Source of the DNA: Bordetella parapertussis
Lineage (GTDB): Bacteria > Pseudomonadota > Gammaproteobacteria > Burkholderiales > JACQAP01
Length of the DNA stretch: 64,000 nt
Assembly: GCA_945900965.1 (NCBI GenBank)
Contig: CAMDKM010000007.1
Location: 1-64,000 of the forward strand
Direction: 5' to 3'
The notes under the pieces: generated by a model
Seen by the model: only the letters and a program-made list of their open reading frames with translations
Database searches by the model: none
Told to the model about the DNA's origin: nothing
In this document: positions 36,887 to 45,200 of the stretch, piece after piece
Position numbering within the stretch: the stretch's first letter is position 1
Layout: every line of letters begins with the position of its first letter
Made by a program: the position numbers and the translations under genes

Positions 36887-37227
36887 AAAAAAGCTCGCAT
36901 TTGATTTCCTGCGCCACATTGATTGCCTTGATCTTCCTGTGCCTGGCATGGGAACTGGGCCTGGCGCCCCTGCGCCCTGGCGGATCGGCACTGGCGCTCA
37001 AAGTCCTGCCGCTGCTCGCCCCGCTATTCGGTGTGCTCAGGGGAATACGCTATACCTTCCAATGGGCACCCATGTTGATGCTGCTTTACTTCTGCGAAGG
37101 GATCGTGCGGGTGTGGAGCGAACGCGGTGCAGGCCAGTGGCTCGCCGGGGTCGAAATTGCGCTGTCCCTGATCTTTGTGGTGGCCGCCGTCACGTACGTG
37201 CGCGCCAGCCGCCAGGCAGTGCGCTGA
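36883..37227 (+). CDS. DUF2069 small membrane protein
   Basis: A 114-residue inner-membrane protein with about four hydrophobic segments (CATLIALIFLCLAWELGL, the segment ending GVLRGIRYTFQWAPMLMLLY, and a C-terminal helix). It matches DUF2069, whose role is unknown. The GTG start at 36883 overlaps the TGA of hugZ in GTGA, showing translational coupling. The family usually lies next to wrbA in proteobacteria, which supports the reading of 35764-36162 as a wrbA relic. Confidence 0.85.
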   Translation: MKKSSHLISCATLIALIFLCLAWELGLAPLRPGGSALALKVLPLLAPLFGVLRGIRYTFQWAPMLMLLYFCEGIVRVWSERGAGQWLAGVEIALSLIFVVAAVTYVRASRQAVR

Positions 37228-37254
37228 CAGGGTTGGCGCCCACCCGCTGAACAC

Positions 37255-38148
37255 GTGGGCTTATCCTCCCTCTACCGCGGGCGATTCGCCCCTACGCCTT
37301 CTGGTCCCCTGCACTTTGGATCGATGGTGGCGGCCGTCGGAAGTTATCTCGATGCCCGGTCTTACGCAGGCATGTGGGAAATTCGCATCGACGATTTTGA
37401 CTGGCCTAGGGTGGTACCGGGCGCGGCCGATGCCATCCTGCGGTGTTTACAGGCATTCGGCATGCACTGGGACGGCGAGCCGGTGTTTCAGAGTCGCCGC
37501 GCCGGCGCCTATCATGCGGCGCTTCACCGCCTGCGGCAACGCGAACTGCTCTATCCGTGTGCATGCAGCCGACGCGACATCGGAGAAGCCGGGAATTCCG
37601 GTATCGAGGGGCCGGTGTATCCAGGCACATGCCGGGAGGCGCTTGCCGGGGATCGACCGGCGCGCGCCTTGCGGGTACGAACGGGTGAAGCGCGGGTCGC
37701 CTTTTTGGATCGGCTGCAGGGACCGGTCGAACAAGAGCTCACGCAAGGGGTCGGCGACTTCGTGTTGTATCGTTCCGACCGGATTTATTCCTATCATCTC
37801 GCCTGCGCCGTGGACGACGCGGCACAAGGCATCACCCATGTGGTGCGCGGCGCCGATCTGATTGCTTCCACACCAAGGCAGATATACCTTCAGCAATTGC
37901 TCGATCTGCCCACACCGGCCTACTTGCACCTGCCGTTGGCCACCCACCCCGGCGGCGAAAAACTTTCAAAACAAACCCGGGCGCCTGCGGTCAATACCGC
38001 TGACCCCGCACCAACCCTGCGCAAAATACTTGAGTTTCTCGGACACTCTGCGCCGGACCATTTCAACACACTTGACAAGCTTTGGCCCTGGGCGATCGCA
38101 AATTGGCGCATTGAAAATATCCCCGGCACATCGCGAAGTATTTCCTGA
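37255..38148 (+). CDS. gluQ: Glutamyl-Q tRNA(Asp) synthetase
   Basis: A 297-residue truncated glutamyl-tRNA synthetase paralogue that attaches glutamate to queuosine in the anticodon of tRNA(Asp). The HIGH-like motif is in GRFAPTPSGPLHFGSMVAAV and the KMSKS-like motif is GGEKLSKQTRAP. Four cysteine/histidine/tyrosine residues around YPCACSRRDI and YPGTC form the expected zinc site. There is no anticodon-binding domain, as expected. The start is a GTG at 37255. The usual RIEDLDPPR reads RIDDFDWPR, a mild divergence. Confidence 0.92.
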   Translation: MGLSSLYRGRFAPTPSGPLHFGSMVAAVGSYLDARSYAGMWEIRIDDFDWPRVVPGAADAILRCLQAFGMHWDGEPVFQSRRAGAYHAALHRLRQRELLYPCACSRRDIGEAGNSGIEGPVYPGTCREALAGDRPARALRVRTGEARVAFLDRLQGPVEQELTQGVGDFVLYRSDRIYSYHLACAVDDAAQGITHVVRGADLIASTPRQIYLQQLLDLPTPAYLHLPLATHPGGEKLSKQTRAPAVNTADPAPTLRKILEFLGHSAPDHFNTLDKLWPWAIANWRIENIPGTSRSIS

Positions 38149-38228
38149 ATTTGCGAAAAACCCGTTTTCCGCCCCCTGTGCGCTTACGCCCTGGCAAACT
38201 GTTCGGACAGACCTGCGCGTCCTCCACG

Positions 38229-40163
38229 TCAGTGCAGAGCTGGGTTGATCCCGGCCGTTACCGCGACCAGCACCCGATTCCGGCCCATTTCCTTGGCACG
38301 ACGCACCGCGCCCTCGCCCGCGTGCAGGGTATTCTCGAAACGTGCATCGCTCTGGTGGTGTTCCGCGATGCCGACACTGATCGTCACGCGGATGGAAGTC
38401 CCCCCCACCTTTATCACCTGGTTTGCCACAGCCTGGCGCATCCGGTCCGCAAGTAACATCGCGGTCGACAGATCCGCGCCAGGGCAAACCACCAAGAACA
38501 TGTCTCCGCCCAGACAGCCCACCACGTCCCCCGCACGCGCCCACTGTCGAAGGCCCTCGGCAACCTGGCGAAGCACTTCCTCGCCGGAGGCAGAACCATA
38601 ACTGTGATTGACCTGCCGGAGCGCATCGATATCAACAACCATCAAACTCAACGGTGTCCGGTTTTGGATGCTCGCCTCGCATTCCTTGGCCGCTCGCTCC
38701 AACACCTGCCGCCGGCTCGGCAGACCGGTCGGCGTATCGATAAGCGCCATCTGTTGCAGGCGCCGGTTGCTGAGTGCCAACTCGGCTGCCATCCTGTCAA
38801 ATGTCGCTTTTCCTTTCTGGACTTCGTCCCGTAGGCGCACCGCTCGAGTGGAAGCGCGCAAGCGGGCAGTTAAAACTTTGGGATTAAAGGGCTTGGTCAG
38901 ATAGTCGTCCACTCCAGCTTCGAATGCTTCGGTTACCTCGTCTTCATGGCCCAGGCTGGTAATCAGCACGAAATAAGTTCCGGCACCCTGTTCTGTCTGG
39001 CGAAGGGATCGGCAAATTTCCAGACCTGACATATCGGGCATGATCCAGTCGGAAATCACCAGTTGCGGATTTCGATCGACCGCCAAAGTCAATGCCGATT
39101 TCCCGTTCTCCGCGACGAACACCCGATGGCCCTCCCGGGTCAATATTTGCTCCAGTATTTCCCGGATTTTTTTGTCATCCTCCGCCACCAGGATATCGAG
39201 AGATTCCATCCGTTCAGGGGATCGAACGACTTGCGGCGCTGCTTCCGCCGCGGCCGCGGCGAGCTTGGAAAAACTTCCCAAAACGTTGGTGCGTACTTCG
39301 AGGATTTTTCCCCATTCAACCCAGTCTGCCGCCACCTGATCAACCATCGGCGCCAGGGCCTGGTCATCCAAACCGAGCTGCGCCGCGTCCGAGGCCAGCA
39401 TCTGGATTTGCTCCTTGCGACCCTCGTCCGTCGCCACGCAGTAGCTCCCAACTCTTGCCGCGACGCAAATCAATCTGGTCATGCTTCGTTCGCGCGATCC
39501 CAGTGGCGCCGGAGACGATTCGGCGGCCTCATGATGGAGCACCGCATCGACGAACAGTTTCGGCAACCGCCAGTCTTCCAGCAATGCGGCGCAAAGCTCA
39601 TTGTGATCGGTGCCCAGTTGCTGTTTTTCCAATTCGATGCGTTGACTGCGCGGCACATCGCGTGTGGCATCAATGACCGCCGCATATTCTTTCGGGTAGA
39701 GCGATGCCAGCGCCAGACTTCCCACATCGGACAAAAGGCCACAAGTGAACGCCTCCTCTGCAGCCGTGATACCCGTGCGAAGGCAAAAGGCATTGGCGGC
39801 AATGGCGGTGGCCAATGCGCGCGACCAGAATCGTGGATAGTCAAAACTCGGGCAGGCACCTTTACGATGTGCCCCCATGACCGAAAAACCAAGGACCAGG
39901 TGCCGCACTGTACTCAGGCCAATGCGTTGAATCGCCTCCGTTACCGCCGCGACAGGCCGGTTACGGGAACCGATCAGCGCACTGTTGGCAAACTTGATCA
40001 GCCTGCCGGTGAGCGCGGGGTCGGCCCGGACAGTTTTGGCAATCTCTTCGATCGCCACGTCTTCCTTTCGCGTCAATTCCATCAGACGCAGAGCCACGCC
40101 CGTGGGCGAAGGCAATTTTCCTGCTGCCTTCAACTCATCGAAGTCGTTTTTTGATATTCCCAT
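38229..40163 (-). CDS. HDOD-REC-GGDEF signalling protein with degenerate GGDEF
   Basis: A 644-residue three-domain protein. Residues about 15-215 are an HDOD domain (LPSPTGVALRLMELTRKEDV). Residues about 330-445 are a receiver domain with phospho-Asp in VISDWIMPDMSG and Lys in LTKPFNP. Residues about 480-640 are a GGDEF domain, but the active-site motif is GGDMF (CLGGDMFLVV), which lacks the catalytic Glu. The second metal site VVDIDALRQVNHSYG is present. It is therefore probably not an active diguanylate cyclase and may bind GTP or act as scaffold. No membrane segment. The neighbours do not reveal the partner kinase. Confidence 0.85.
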   Translation of the reverse strand: MGISKNDFDELKAAGKLPSPTGVALRLMELTRKEDVAIEEIAKTVRADPALTGRLIKFANSALIGSRNRPVAAVTEAIQRIGLSTVRHLVLGFSVMGAHRKGACPSFDYPRFWSRALATAIAANAFCLRTGITAAEEAFTCGLLSDVGSLALASLYPKEYAAVIDATRDVPRSQRIELEKQQLGTDHNELCAALLEDWRLPKLFVDAVLHHEAAESSPAPLGSRERSMTRLICVAARVGSYCVATDEGRKEQIQMLASDAAQLGLDDQALAPMVDQVAADWVEWGKILEVRTNVLGSFSKLAAAAAEAAPQVVRSPERMESLDILVAEDDKKIREILEQILTREGHRVFVAENGKSALTLAVDRNPQLVISDWIMPDMSGLEICRSLRQTEQGAGTYFVLITSLGHEDEVTEAFEAGVDDYLTKPFNPKVLTARLRASTRAVRLRDEVQKGKATFDRMAAELALSNRRLQQMALIDTPTGLPSRRQVLERAAKECEASIQNRTPLSLMVVDIDALRQVNHSYGSASGEEVLRQVAEGLRQWARAGDVVGCLGGDMFLVVCPGADLSTAMLLADRMRQAVANQVIKVGGTSIRVTISVGIAEHHQSDARFENTLHAGEGAVRRAKEMGRNRVLVAVTAGINPALH

Positions 40164-40301
40164 GGAATGCCGGCCTATCTGGGTTGCGTTGCCTGGAGGT
40201 ACCAGGACTCAATAAAACCGTCAGGGCTCCCGAGGAAGCCCGGGTAGTATGGATATCGGACCTCGGCAACCGATCTTTAGCGCGGATGCGCCAGGTGCCA
40301 G

Positions 40302-41387
40302 CTACTGATCAGGCGTCTGCGCGGGCAATAATGCCTTGAGCCGGGGGGGCAACACGTAGTCGGGATGACGACGCACGAATTCGGAAACGCGAGTCCGCGC
40401 CAGTGATGTTTTGCCTTCCCGTAGCAGTTGTTCGATGGCAGCAATCTCGCGCCCGGGCGAATCCGATGCAACCAATGCCTGCAGGGAAGGTGCCGCGACA
40501 GACTTCTCGGCGCTCATCTGGGATGTACCCGACACCGGAGCGAGCGACGCACGCTTGCGCTTTTCGGCTTCTGCCGGGGACGAATCCGCCCCCTTCGACA
40601 GATCCGCATCCGCCAGAGTATTAACCCTCTGATCCGCTCGATCACCGGCCCTTTTTTCGATCTCAATAACTTCACTTGTCGCTGGGGCGGCGGCGACACT
40701 CTTAGCATGTGGCATTGCAGGAGGTTCGCTCGCCGGCATTTCTTTTCGCGGCACAGTCGCGGAATCCGCGACAACGGAAGACTTCGACCACTTTGCCTCT
40801 TCCAATACATCAACCGGGGCTTTACTGGCATGCGCCGCCGATGGTTCAGATTGACGAACCCCGCTCGAGGCCACACCCTGCTCAAACTCCCGGCGTACGC
40901 CTTTCTTGAGGACCGGGGCGGCGTTGCCACGCGCGCCTTGAAACTCGCCGGGTGTACCGCTTTCCTGATTCTTTGCCAGAGGACGCTGCGGGACCGGTGC
41001 ATTCATCTCGCCCATCGATTGACCGCTCTCCGCCTTCAATGCAGGCGCCGCTGGTCTAGCCAGCTCGGCCACCGTCACGGACGCCTCCGGTGGTAGCAGT
41101 GCCTTGGCGTCTCTTCTGTCCTCTGTCCTCTGTCCTCTGTCTTCTGGTTCCGGTGGCTCGTTTTCCCGCATCAGAAATACCAGCGAGACACCAATTATCA
41201 GCATTGCGGCCGCGGAAAGCGGCACCTGCCATGAGCGCGACGGTTTATGAGTCGTCTGGCGAGCGGCAGAGAGTATTGCATCGTCAAGCCGCTGCGGTGG
41301 CAGCGCCTGCGCGCTTGCGCGATATAGACGCGCTACTTCCGCGCCCTCGCGCTCCATCTCCAGATCCTCAGGCGACATCGGCTTCAT
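40302..41387 (-). CDS. Membrane-bound anti-sigma factor-like protein
   Basis: A 361-residue protein with a short cytoplasmic N-terminus, one membrane helix (LSAAAMLIIGVSLVFLM, about residues 57-73) and a long, low-complexity Ala/Glu/Pro/Lys-rich periplasmic part. It overlaps the upstream ECF sigma gene by 20 bp, the usual arrangement of sigma and anti-sigma. No zinc anti-sigma motif (HxxxCxxC) is present. The final 50 residues (REIAAIEQLLREGKTSLART) form an amphipathic helical end. Just after the membrane helix a 7-nt tandem repeat (41115-41147) encodes EDRGQRTEDRRDA. The role as anti-sigma factor is inferred from position and topology. Confidence 0.7.
   Translation of the reverse strand: MKPMSPEDLEMEREGAEVARLYRASAQALPPQRLDDAILSAARQTTHKPSRSWQVPLSAAAMLIIGVSLVFLMRENEPPEPEDRGQRTEDRRDAKALLPPEASVTVAELARPAAPALKAESGQSMGEMNAPVPQRPLAKNQESGTPGEFQGARGNAAPVLKKGVRREFEQGVASSGVRQSEPSAAHASKAPVDVLEEAKWSKSSVVADSATVPRKEMPASEPPAMPHAKSVAAAPATSEVIEIEKRAGDRADQRVNTLADADLSKGADSSPAEAEKRKRASLAPVSGTSQMSAEKSVAAPSLQALVASDSPGREIAAIEQLLREGKTSLARTRVSEFVRRHPDYVLPPRLKALLPAQTPDQ
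41115..41147. repeat. Heptamer repeat inside the anti-sigma gene
   Basis: Three perfect and one imperfect copy of TCTGTCC (reverse strand GGACAGA), followed by a partial copy, lie within the coding sequence. Because seven is not a multiple of three, gain or loss of one copy would shift the reading frame of the anti-sigma gene just after its membrane helix. Confidence 0.8.
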
Positions 41388-41943
41388 AGCTCATCGATTC
41401 CCGTAATCTTGCCAACGCATAACGCAGACGGCTCTTGACCGTTTCCCGTCCCGTACCGGTCACCTCGGCAATTTCTTCCAGGGACAATCCCCCCTCCTGT
41501 TGCAAAAGAAACGCTTCGCGCTGCTCGGCGGGAAGGGTGGCCAGGGCCTGCAACAATGCCCGCGCCGACTGCCGCGCCATCGCCGCGCGTTCAGGCTGAT
41601 CGTGGACCGGACCGGCAACCTCCAAGGGTTCTTCCGGATCCTCATCAAGGGAAATAAGTTGCAGGGGCGGACGGCTGCGAAAATGGTCGATCACACAATT
41701 GTGAGCCACGTGATACAAAAAGGTAGCGAATCGGGCCTCGACCCGATAACGCGAGCGGGCCCCGACGATACGAATCCAGATTTCCTGGAATACCTCCTCG
41801 GCCGCCGAGCGCAACCCAATCTGGCGCATGACGTAACGAAACACGCCTCCACGATGACGGCCATATAACTCTTCGAATGCCCGCACGTCCCCCCCGCCAT
41901 AGCGCAACATGAGTTGTTCGTCGGGAACGGGTTCAGTCGTCAC
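41368..41943 (-). CDS. ECF-type RNA polymerase sigma factor
   Basis: A 191-residue sigma factor with region 2 (LYGRHRGGVFRYVMRQIGLR, then EEVFQEIWIRIV) and region 4 (LATLPAEQREAFLLQQEGGL, then SLEEIAEVTGTGRETVKSRL). I prefer the GTG at 41943 (VTTEPVPDEQL) because related proteins begin this way; an ATG farther upstream at 41979 adds a non-conserved dozen residues. It directs transcription of an unknown regulon and is probably held by the membrane protein encoded next, whose gene overlaps its end. The 270 bp upstream hold only a solo repeat arm. Confidence 0.88.
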   Translation of the reverse strand: MTTEPVPDEQLMLRYGGGDVRAFEELYGRHRGGVFRYVMRQIGLRSAAEEVFQEIWIRIVGARSRYRVEARFATFLYHVAHNCVIDHFRSRPPLQLISLDEDPEEPLEVAGPVHDQPERAAMARQSARALLQALATLPAEQREAFLLQQEGGLSLEEIAEVTGTGRETVKSRLRYALARLRESMSYEADVA

Positions 41944-42128
41944 GGCAGGCAGTCTAGCGCGGCTCGGAAAAACCAACACCCTGACAAACGCTCACCACCA
42001 ATAACACCGATGACGCGGAAACGTCCATCGCTTGCACAAGGTCACACTTACTCATGCGATGTTACGCGACTGCCCGCGATCGACTGCAAGGGCACATCCA
42101 GACCATTCATGAACATCTCCCTCGAATT

Positions 42129-42186
42129 TCCTCCGCGTCCTTAAGGCGCAGCACTTACGGCCGAAGCTGCCGCGTCCTCTGCGGTG
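42129..42186. repeat. Solo repeat arm with a 28-bp insertion
   Basis: A single arm of the CCTCCGCGTCCTCTGCGGTG type, related to elements A and B, has no complementary left arm within 300 bp. It is interrupted: CCGCGTCCT occurs at 42133-42141 and again at 42170-42178, with 28 unrelated bases between. The direct repeat could be a target-site duplication or a pair of original units. Confidence 0.6.
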
Positions 42187-42213
42187 AGTGCGGCTTTTTT
42201 GGGCGACATATCC

Positions 42214-42954
42214 TCACCCCCTTCCAGGCGGATCGGGCACAAACTCCCCGGGAAAGGGCGCCGGCCATTTTTCGCGCTCACGGATCACGCCGCGTGCCAC
42301 CAGATTTACATAGGTGTCGTAATGAATTGCAATAATTTCCGAAGGCGAATCGGACTCGCGTTCGAATTCGACGTATCGCGCGTGCGCCGTTTGCTGACGC
42401 CCATGACCGGTGCCGATCGATTTTTCGGCTGTCCGCGGTGCCGACGCATCGGCCGAACCCCGCGAGGCACCACTTTCGGCCTTGAAAGCCGGCTCGTCGA
42501 GGTCCGCCAGGGGCTCGGCTTTGCGGCGAAATAACGCCACACCAATTACCCCGACATTGTCAGGGCGGCCTGTGCGCACTGCATAGGAAGTGCCCAGATC
42601 GGTGAAGAAAAATGCGGCAACCTTCTCCAGACTCTTGCGCCAACCCGCGATCGACAATGATCCGTGCTGTCCGATCACGTAACCGCTCTGGGTAGGCGCC
42701 GCCGTCTCTCCACTCACGACATTGACCCCATCGACCGAAGCCAAGGCGAGCAAGTCACCGCCGCTACGATTGCGAATCACGATCCGATATTCGCTGCCAG
42801 GATTGCCGGCGACAAACCACCTCCCGCCACTTTGATACACAGGCAAGGGACGTCCGGTGGCCTGATCGATGAGCTCGACTTTGGCGAGGTTGCCGACCGC
42901 CAACGCACTGGCTCCGGGCAGAAAAAAACACAGGAAAAGAATCAGATGCCGCAT
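42214..42954 (-). CDS. Exported hypothetical protein (246 aa)
   Basis: The family is not recognised. A signal peptide is clear (LILFLCFFLPGASALA, cleavage near residue 19). The mature N-terminal half is beta-rich (VELIDQATGRPLPVYQSGGR, then EYRIVIRNRSGGDLLALASV) and looks like a compact domain with the segment FFFTDLGTSYAVRTGRPDNV in the middle. The C-terminal third is charged and low in complexity. It lies downstream of, and on the same strand as, the gene at 43190 but is separated by 235 bp of G-rich repeat DNA. It may belong to the regulon of the nearby ECF sigma factor; that is speculation. Confidence 0.65.
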   Translation of the reverse strand: MRHLILFLCFFLPGASALAVGNLAKVELIDQATGRPLPVYQSGGRWFVAGNPGSEYRIVIRNRSGGDLLALASVDGVNVVSGETAAPTQSGYVIGQHGSLSIAGWRKSLEKVAAFFFTDLGTSYAVRTGRPDNVGVIGVALFRRKAEPLADLDEPAFKAESGASRGSADASAPRTAEKSIGTGHGRQQTAHARYVEFERESDSPSEIIAIHYDTYVNLVARGVIREREKWPAPFPGEFVPDPPGRG

Positions 42955-43020
42955 AGTGTTCTCCGTTATTGAACTGGAACACCGGCTATAAACGGCAGGA
43001 GTGGGGAAAAGGGGTTGATG

Positions 43021-43098
43021 GAATTCGGTGAGGGGTCAGGAGTGAAGAGTCAGGGGTGAGGGGCGGCCAGTGACGGGTGACAGGTGACGGGAGACAGG
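43021..43098. repeat. G-rich degenerate heptamer/octamer repeats
   Basis: A run of loosely repeated GTGAGGGG, GTCAGGGG, GTGACGGG-like units on the plus strand. It belongs to the same class as the tracts at 50895-50946, 60052-60112 and 61697-61740 and lies upstream of the exported hypothetical gene. Confidence 0.55.
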
Positions 43099-43189
43099 TT
43101 AAGCCCCTTTGAAGCGCACCAACGCAATTTTCACTGGCGGAAGTGGCAATTGGCCTTTATTGATTAAGGATGAAGACCGGCGTCCCGCA

Positions 43190-43570
43190 TCACCCGTGAC
43201 GGCCGGTTTTGACGAACTCCAACGAGGTCTGGAACAGGGCAAGGTCCTTTTCGTAATCGGCGGCATTGGCGCAATTGATCTGTATCCATTCCCGGGTGCT
43301 GGATAATCCCCTCGGCTGAAACGAGACAACATCGTTTCGCGAGAACTGCAATTCCGTTGCAACGGCGGCCGGCAGGCGCAGCCCCACTCCTTCGCCGCTT
43401 ATGCAGGCGAACATCTTGTCGCTGACGAAATAGGCATCCAGGCCATTGAGTTTTCTGGTGCTGGCCCCGGGGAGTTTAAGAAGCAAGGCGTCGATTTGAG
43501 CCTTGCGGTTGGAACCGGTGGTATCGGCAGTCAAGGGCAGATCCGTATCTGTTGTCGTAAAAAGAACCAT
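43190..43570 (-). CDS. Small protein, possibly TfoX N-terminal-domain-like (126 aa)
   Basis: A soluble 126-residue protein. The central segment GLDAYFVSDKMFACISGEGV followed by GLRLPAAVATELQF resembles the KMFGGxxF...GxGLxLRLP pattern of TfoX N-terminal or YjbR-like domains that are common in short proteobacterial proteins. The C-terminal helix (YEKDLALFQTSLEFVKTG) matches the end of such domains. No catalytic residues are evident and the role is unknown. The start codon is the ATG at 43570. Confidence 0.6.
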   Translation of the reverse strand: MVLFTTTDTDLPLTADTTGSNRKAQIDALLLKLPGASTRKLNGLDAYFVSDKMFACISGEGVGLRLPAAVATELQFSRNDVVSFQPRGLSSTREWIQINCANAADYEKDLALFQTSLEFVKTGRHG

Positions 43571-43617
43571 TTAATCATATACGCCATACCCCAGGATTTT
43601 TCTCCGATTTGCAAAGT

Positions 43618-44505
43618 CTATCGTTTGGCCAACGCCAGCACGGCGTCCACCACTGCCCCCGGCATCTCGCGAGAGAGGAAATGCCCGGCAACGGGAATCA
43701 GCTTTCTCTCATACGGCCCGCTGAAGAAGCGCGAATGTTTTTCCGATTGTTCCGGGGGGCCCACACCATCACAGGCGCCGTGCAACACCACGGTCGGCAC
43801 GGAAATCGCAGGCTGGGCCGCGAGCCTTTGTTCGATATCCTGGTACTGGGCAATCCCGGACGCATTGCCGTAGCGATGTCGGTAGGAATGAATCGTCACC
43901 TCGACAAAATCCGGATTGTCGAAACTCGGCGCGGTGGCCTCAAACGTGGCGTCATCAAAATGCCAGTTCGGCGACCACTGGCGCCATAGCAACCTGGAGA
44001 TCTCCCGGCGATTTTTTGCCAGCCCCGCTCGCCCGCGTTCGGTATGAAAGTACCACTGATACCAGAAACGATGCTCCTGCGCCGCATCCGTCGGCTCCCC
44101 GGCCCGGGGGATGTTCTGAATCGCGTAACCATTGATCGTCACCAGCCCACGCACGCGCTCGGGCCACAACGCCGCCACCACACAGGCCGCACGTCCGCCC
44201 CAGTCATACCCAGCCAGCAAAGCTTGTTTGATACCCAGGGCATCCATAAAGTCGCGCAGGTCCGCCCCGATGGCGCCTTGTTGACCCGACCGTAGCGTGC
44301 TCGAATCGCGAAACCGGGTCGCACCGAAACCACGCAGCCAGGGCACCAGCACCCGGTATCCAGCGGCGGCAAGAGGCGGCGCGACGCCATCCCAATCGTG
44401 CACATCGGAGGGCCAGCCGTGTAGCAAAATGACCGGCGAACCGTGGCGCGGGCCGCTTTCCAGGTAGGCAATATCGAGCGTAGGGGTGCGGATAGTTAGG
44501 TTCAT
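43618..44505 (-). CDS. Alpha/beta hydrolase (epoxide hydrolase/dehalogenase-like)
   Basis: A 295-residue alpha/beta hydrolase. The oxyanion motif is ILLHGWPSDVHDWDG (HGWP), the nucleophile elbow is LAGYDWGGRAA with Asp as nucleophile, and the catalytic His is in VAGHFLSREMP. An Asp nucleophile with HGWP is typical of epoxide hydrolases and haloalkane or fluoroacetate dehalogenases, not esterases. The cap domain contains FWYQWYFHTERGRAGL. The substrate is unknown. The 206 bp upstream hold nothing recognisable. Confidence 0.87.
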   Translation of the reverse strand: MNLTIRTPTLDIAYLESGPRHGSPVILLHGWPSDVHDWDGVAPPLAAAGYRVLVPWLRGFGATRFRDSSTLRSGQQGAIGADLRDFMDALGIKQALLAGYDWGGRAACVVAALWPERVRGLVTINGYAIQNIPRAGEPTDAAQEHRFWYQWYFHTERGRAGLAKNRREISRLLWRQWSPNWHFDDATFEATAPSFDNPDFVEVTIHSYRHRYGNASGIAQYQDIEQRLAAQPAISVPTVVLHGACDGVGPPEQSEKHSRFFSGPYERKLIPVAGHFLSREMPGAVVDAVLALAKR

Positions 44506-44711
44506 CGTGTTCTTTTACGAAATAGATCGCTCAATTTCCGCGTTGGAAAGGCCCAGCCTACACAAACTACGCCCGGACGTCAGCTTCCCGAATCGAAATA
44601 ACCTAGAAGGCTATTGCCGCCGATTCTCAATGGCACACCATGCGTCCTTCTGTTGCAGGGGCGGTCTCCGGCTTTGTGGACTTGTCTGCGTGCAGGCGGT
44701 AAAGTTTGTCC

Positions 44712-44963
44712 ATGTACAGTTTGCGTTTTAATCGCCCCGTGGTTATATCCACTCATGCCAGAATTCGCATGGTGGAGCGCGGTGTCGGCGAAGACCTGTT
44801 GCTGGAAATAATTGACTCCGGTGAAGCCCGATACAAAGATGCCACGCACTTGTAGATGTTTAAGGCGTTTCCGTCGCGGCAGGATAATCTGCTATGCGCG
44901 GTGCTGATATTGGAGAACCAGGTTGTCGTTAAAACCGTGATGCACCATTTCACCGTCTTGTAG
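44712..44963 (+). pseudogene. DUF4258 gene with an in-frame amber codon
   Basis: Reading from the ATG at 44712, the frame gives MYSLRFNRPVVISTHARIRM, then VERGVGEDLLLEIIDSGEAR and YKDATHL, then TAG at 44853-44855, then MFKAFPSRQDNLLCAVLILE and NQVVVKTVMHHF to a second stop. Both halves match DUF4258, in which the stop position usually holds Trp (one TGG to TAG change). Everything else is intact, so the inactivation looks recent. DUF4258 proteins often pair with DUF2283 partners and are treated as putative toxins. The DUF2283 gene follows at once. Confidence 0.75.
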
Positions 44964-44972
44964 GAGAACACC

Positions 44973-45170
44973 TTGCACACCACATATTACGACGAAGACG
45001 ATATTCTCGTCATCCACCTGTCCGACAAGCCCATTGCGCGCGAGGTTTCGCAAGATTGGAACACGCATATCAGCTACGCAGCGGATGGAAGCGCCGTCGA
45101 AGTCGTGCTCTTGGAGGCAAGCGTCAACGGCGCGTATCCTTTCGCGGTTCAACACTCGCGGGCGGCGTGA
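44973..45170 (+). CDS. DUF2283 family protein, putative partner of DUF4258
   Basis: A 65-residue DUF2283 protein (TYYDEDDILVIHLSDKPIAR, then EVSQDWNTHISYAADGSAVE and VVLLEAS). The start appears to be TTG at 44973: an AGGAG site that overlaps the stop codon of the DUF4258 gene precedes it by eight bases. Such overlap implies translational coupling. It is probably the antitoxin-like half of a two-gene module. It is intact although its partner carries a stop codon. Confidence 0.72.
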   Translation: MHTTYYDEDDILVIHLSDKPIAREVSQDWNTHISYAADGSAVEVVLLEASVNGAYPFAVQHSRAA

Positions 45171-45200
45171 ATTCAGTCCCGGCCCTGTCAGGAGTGGCCA

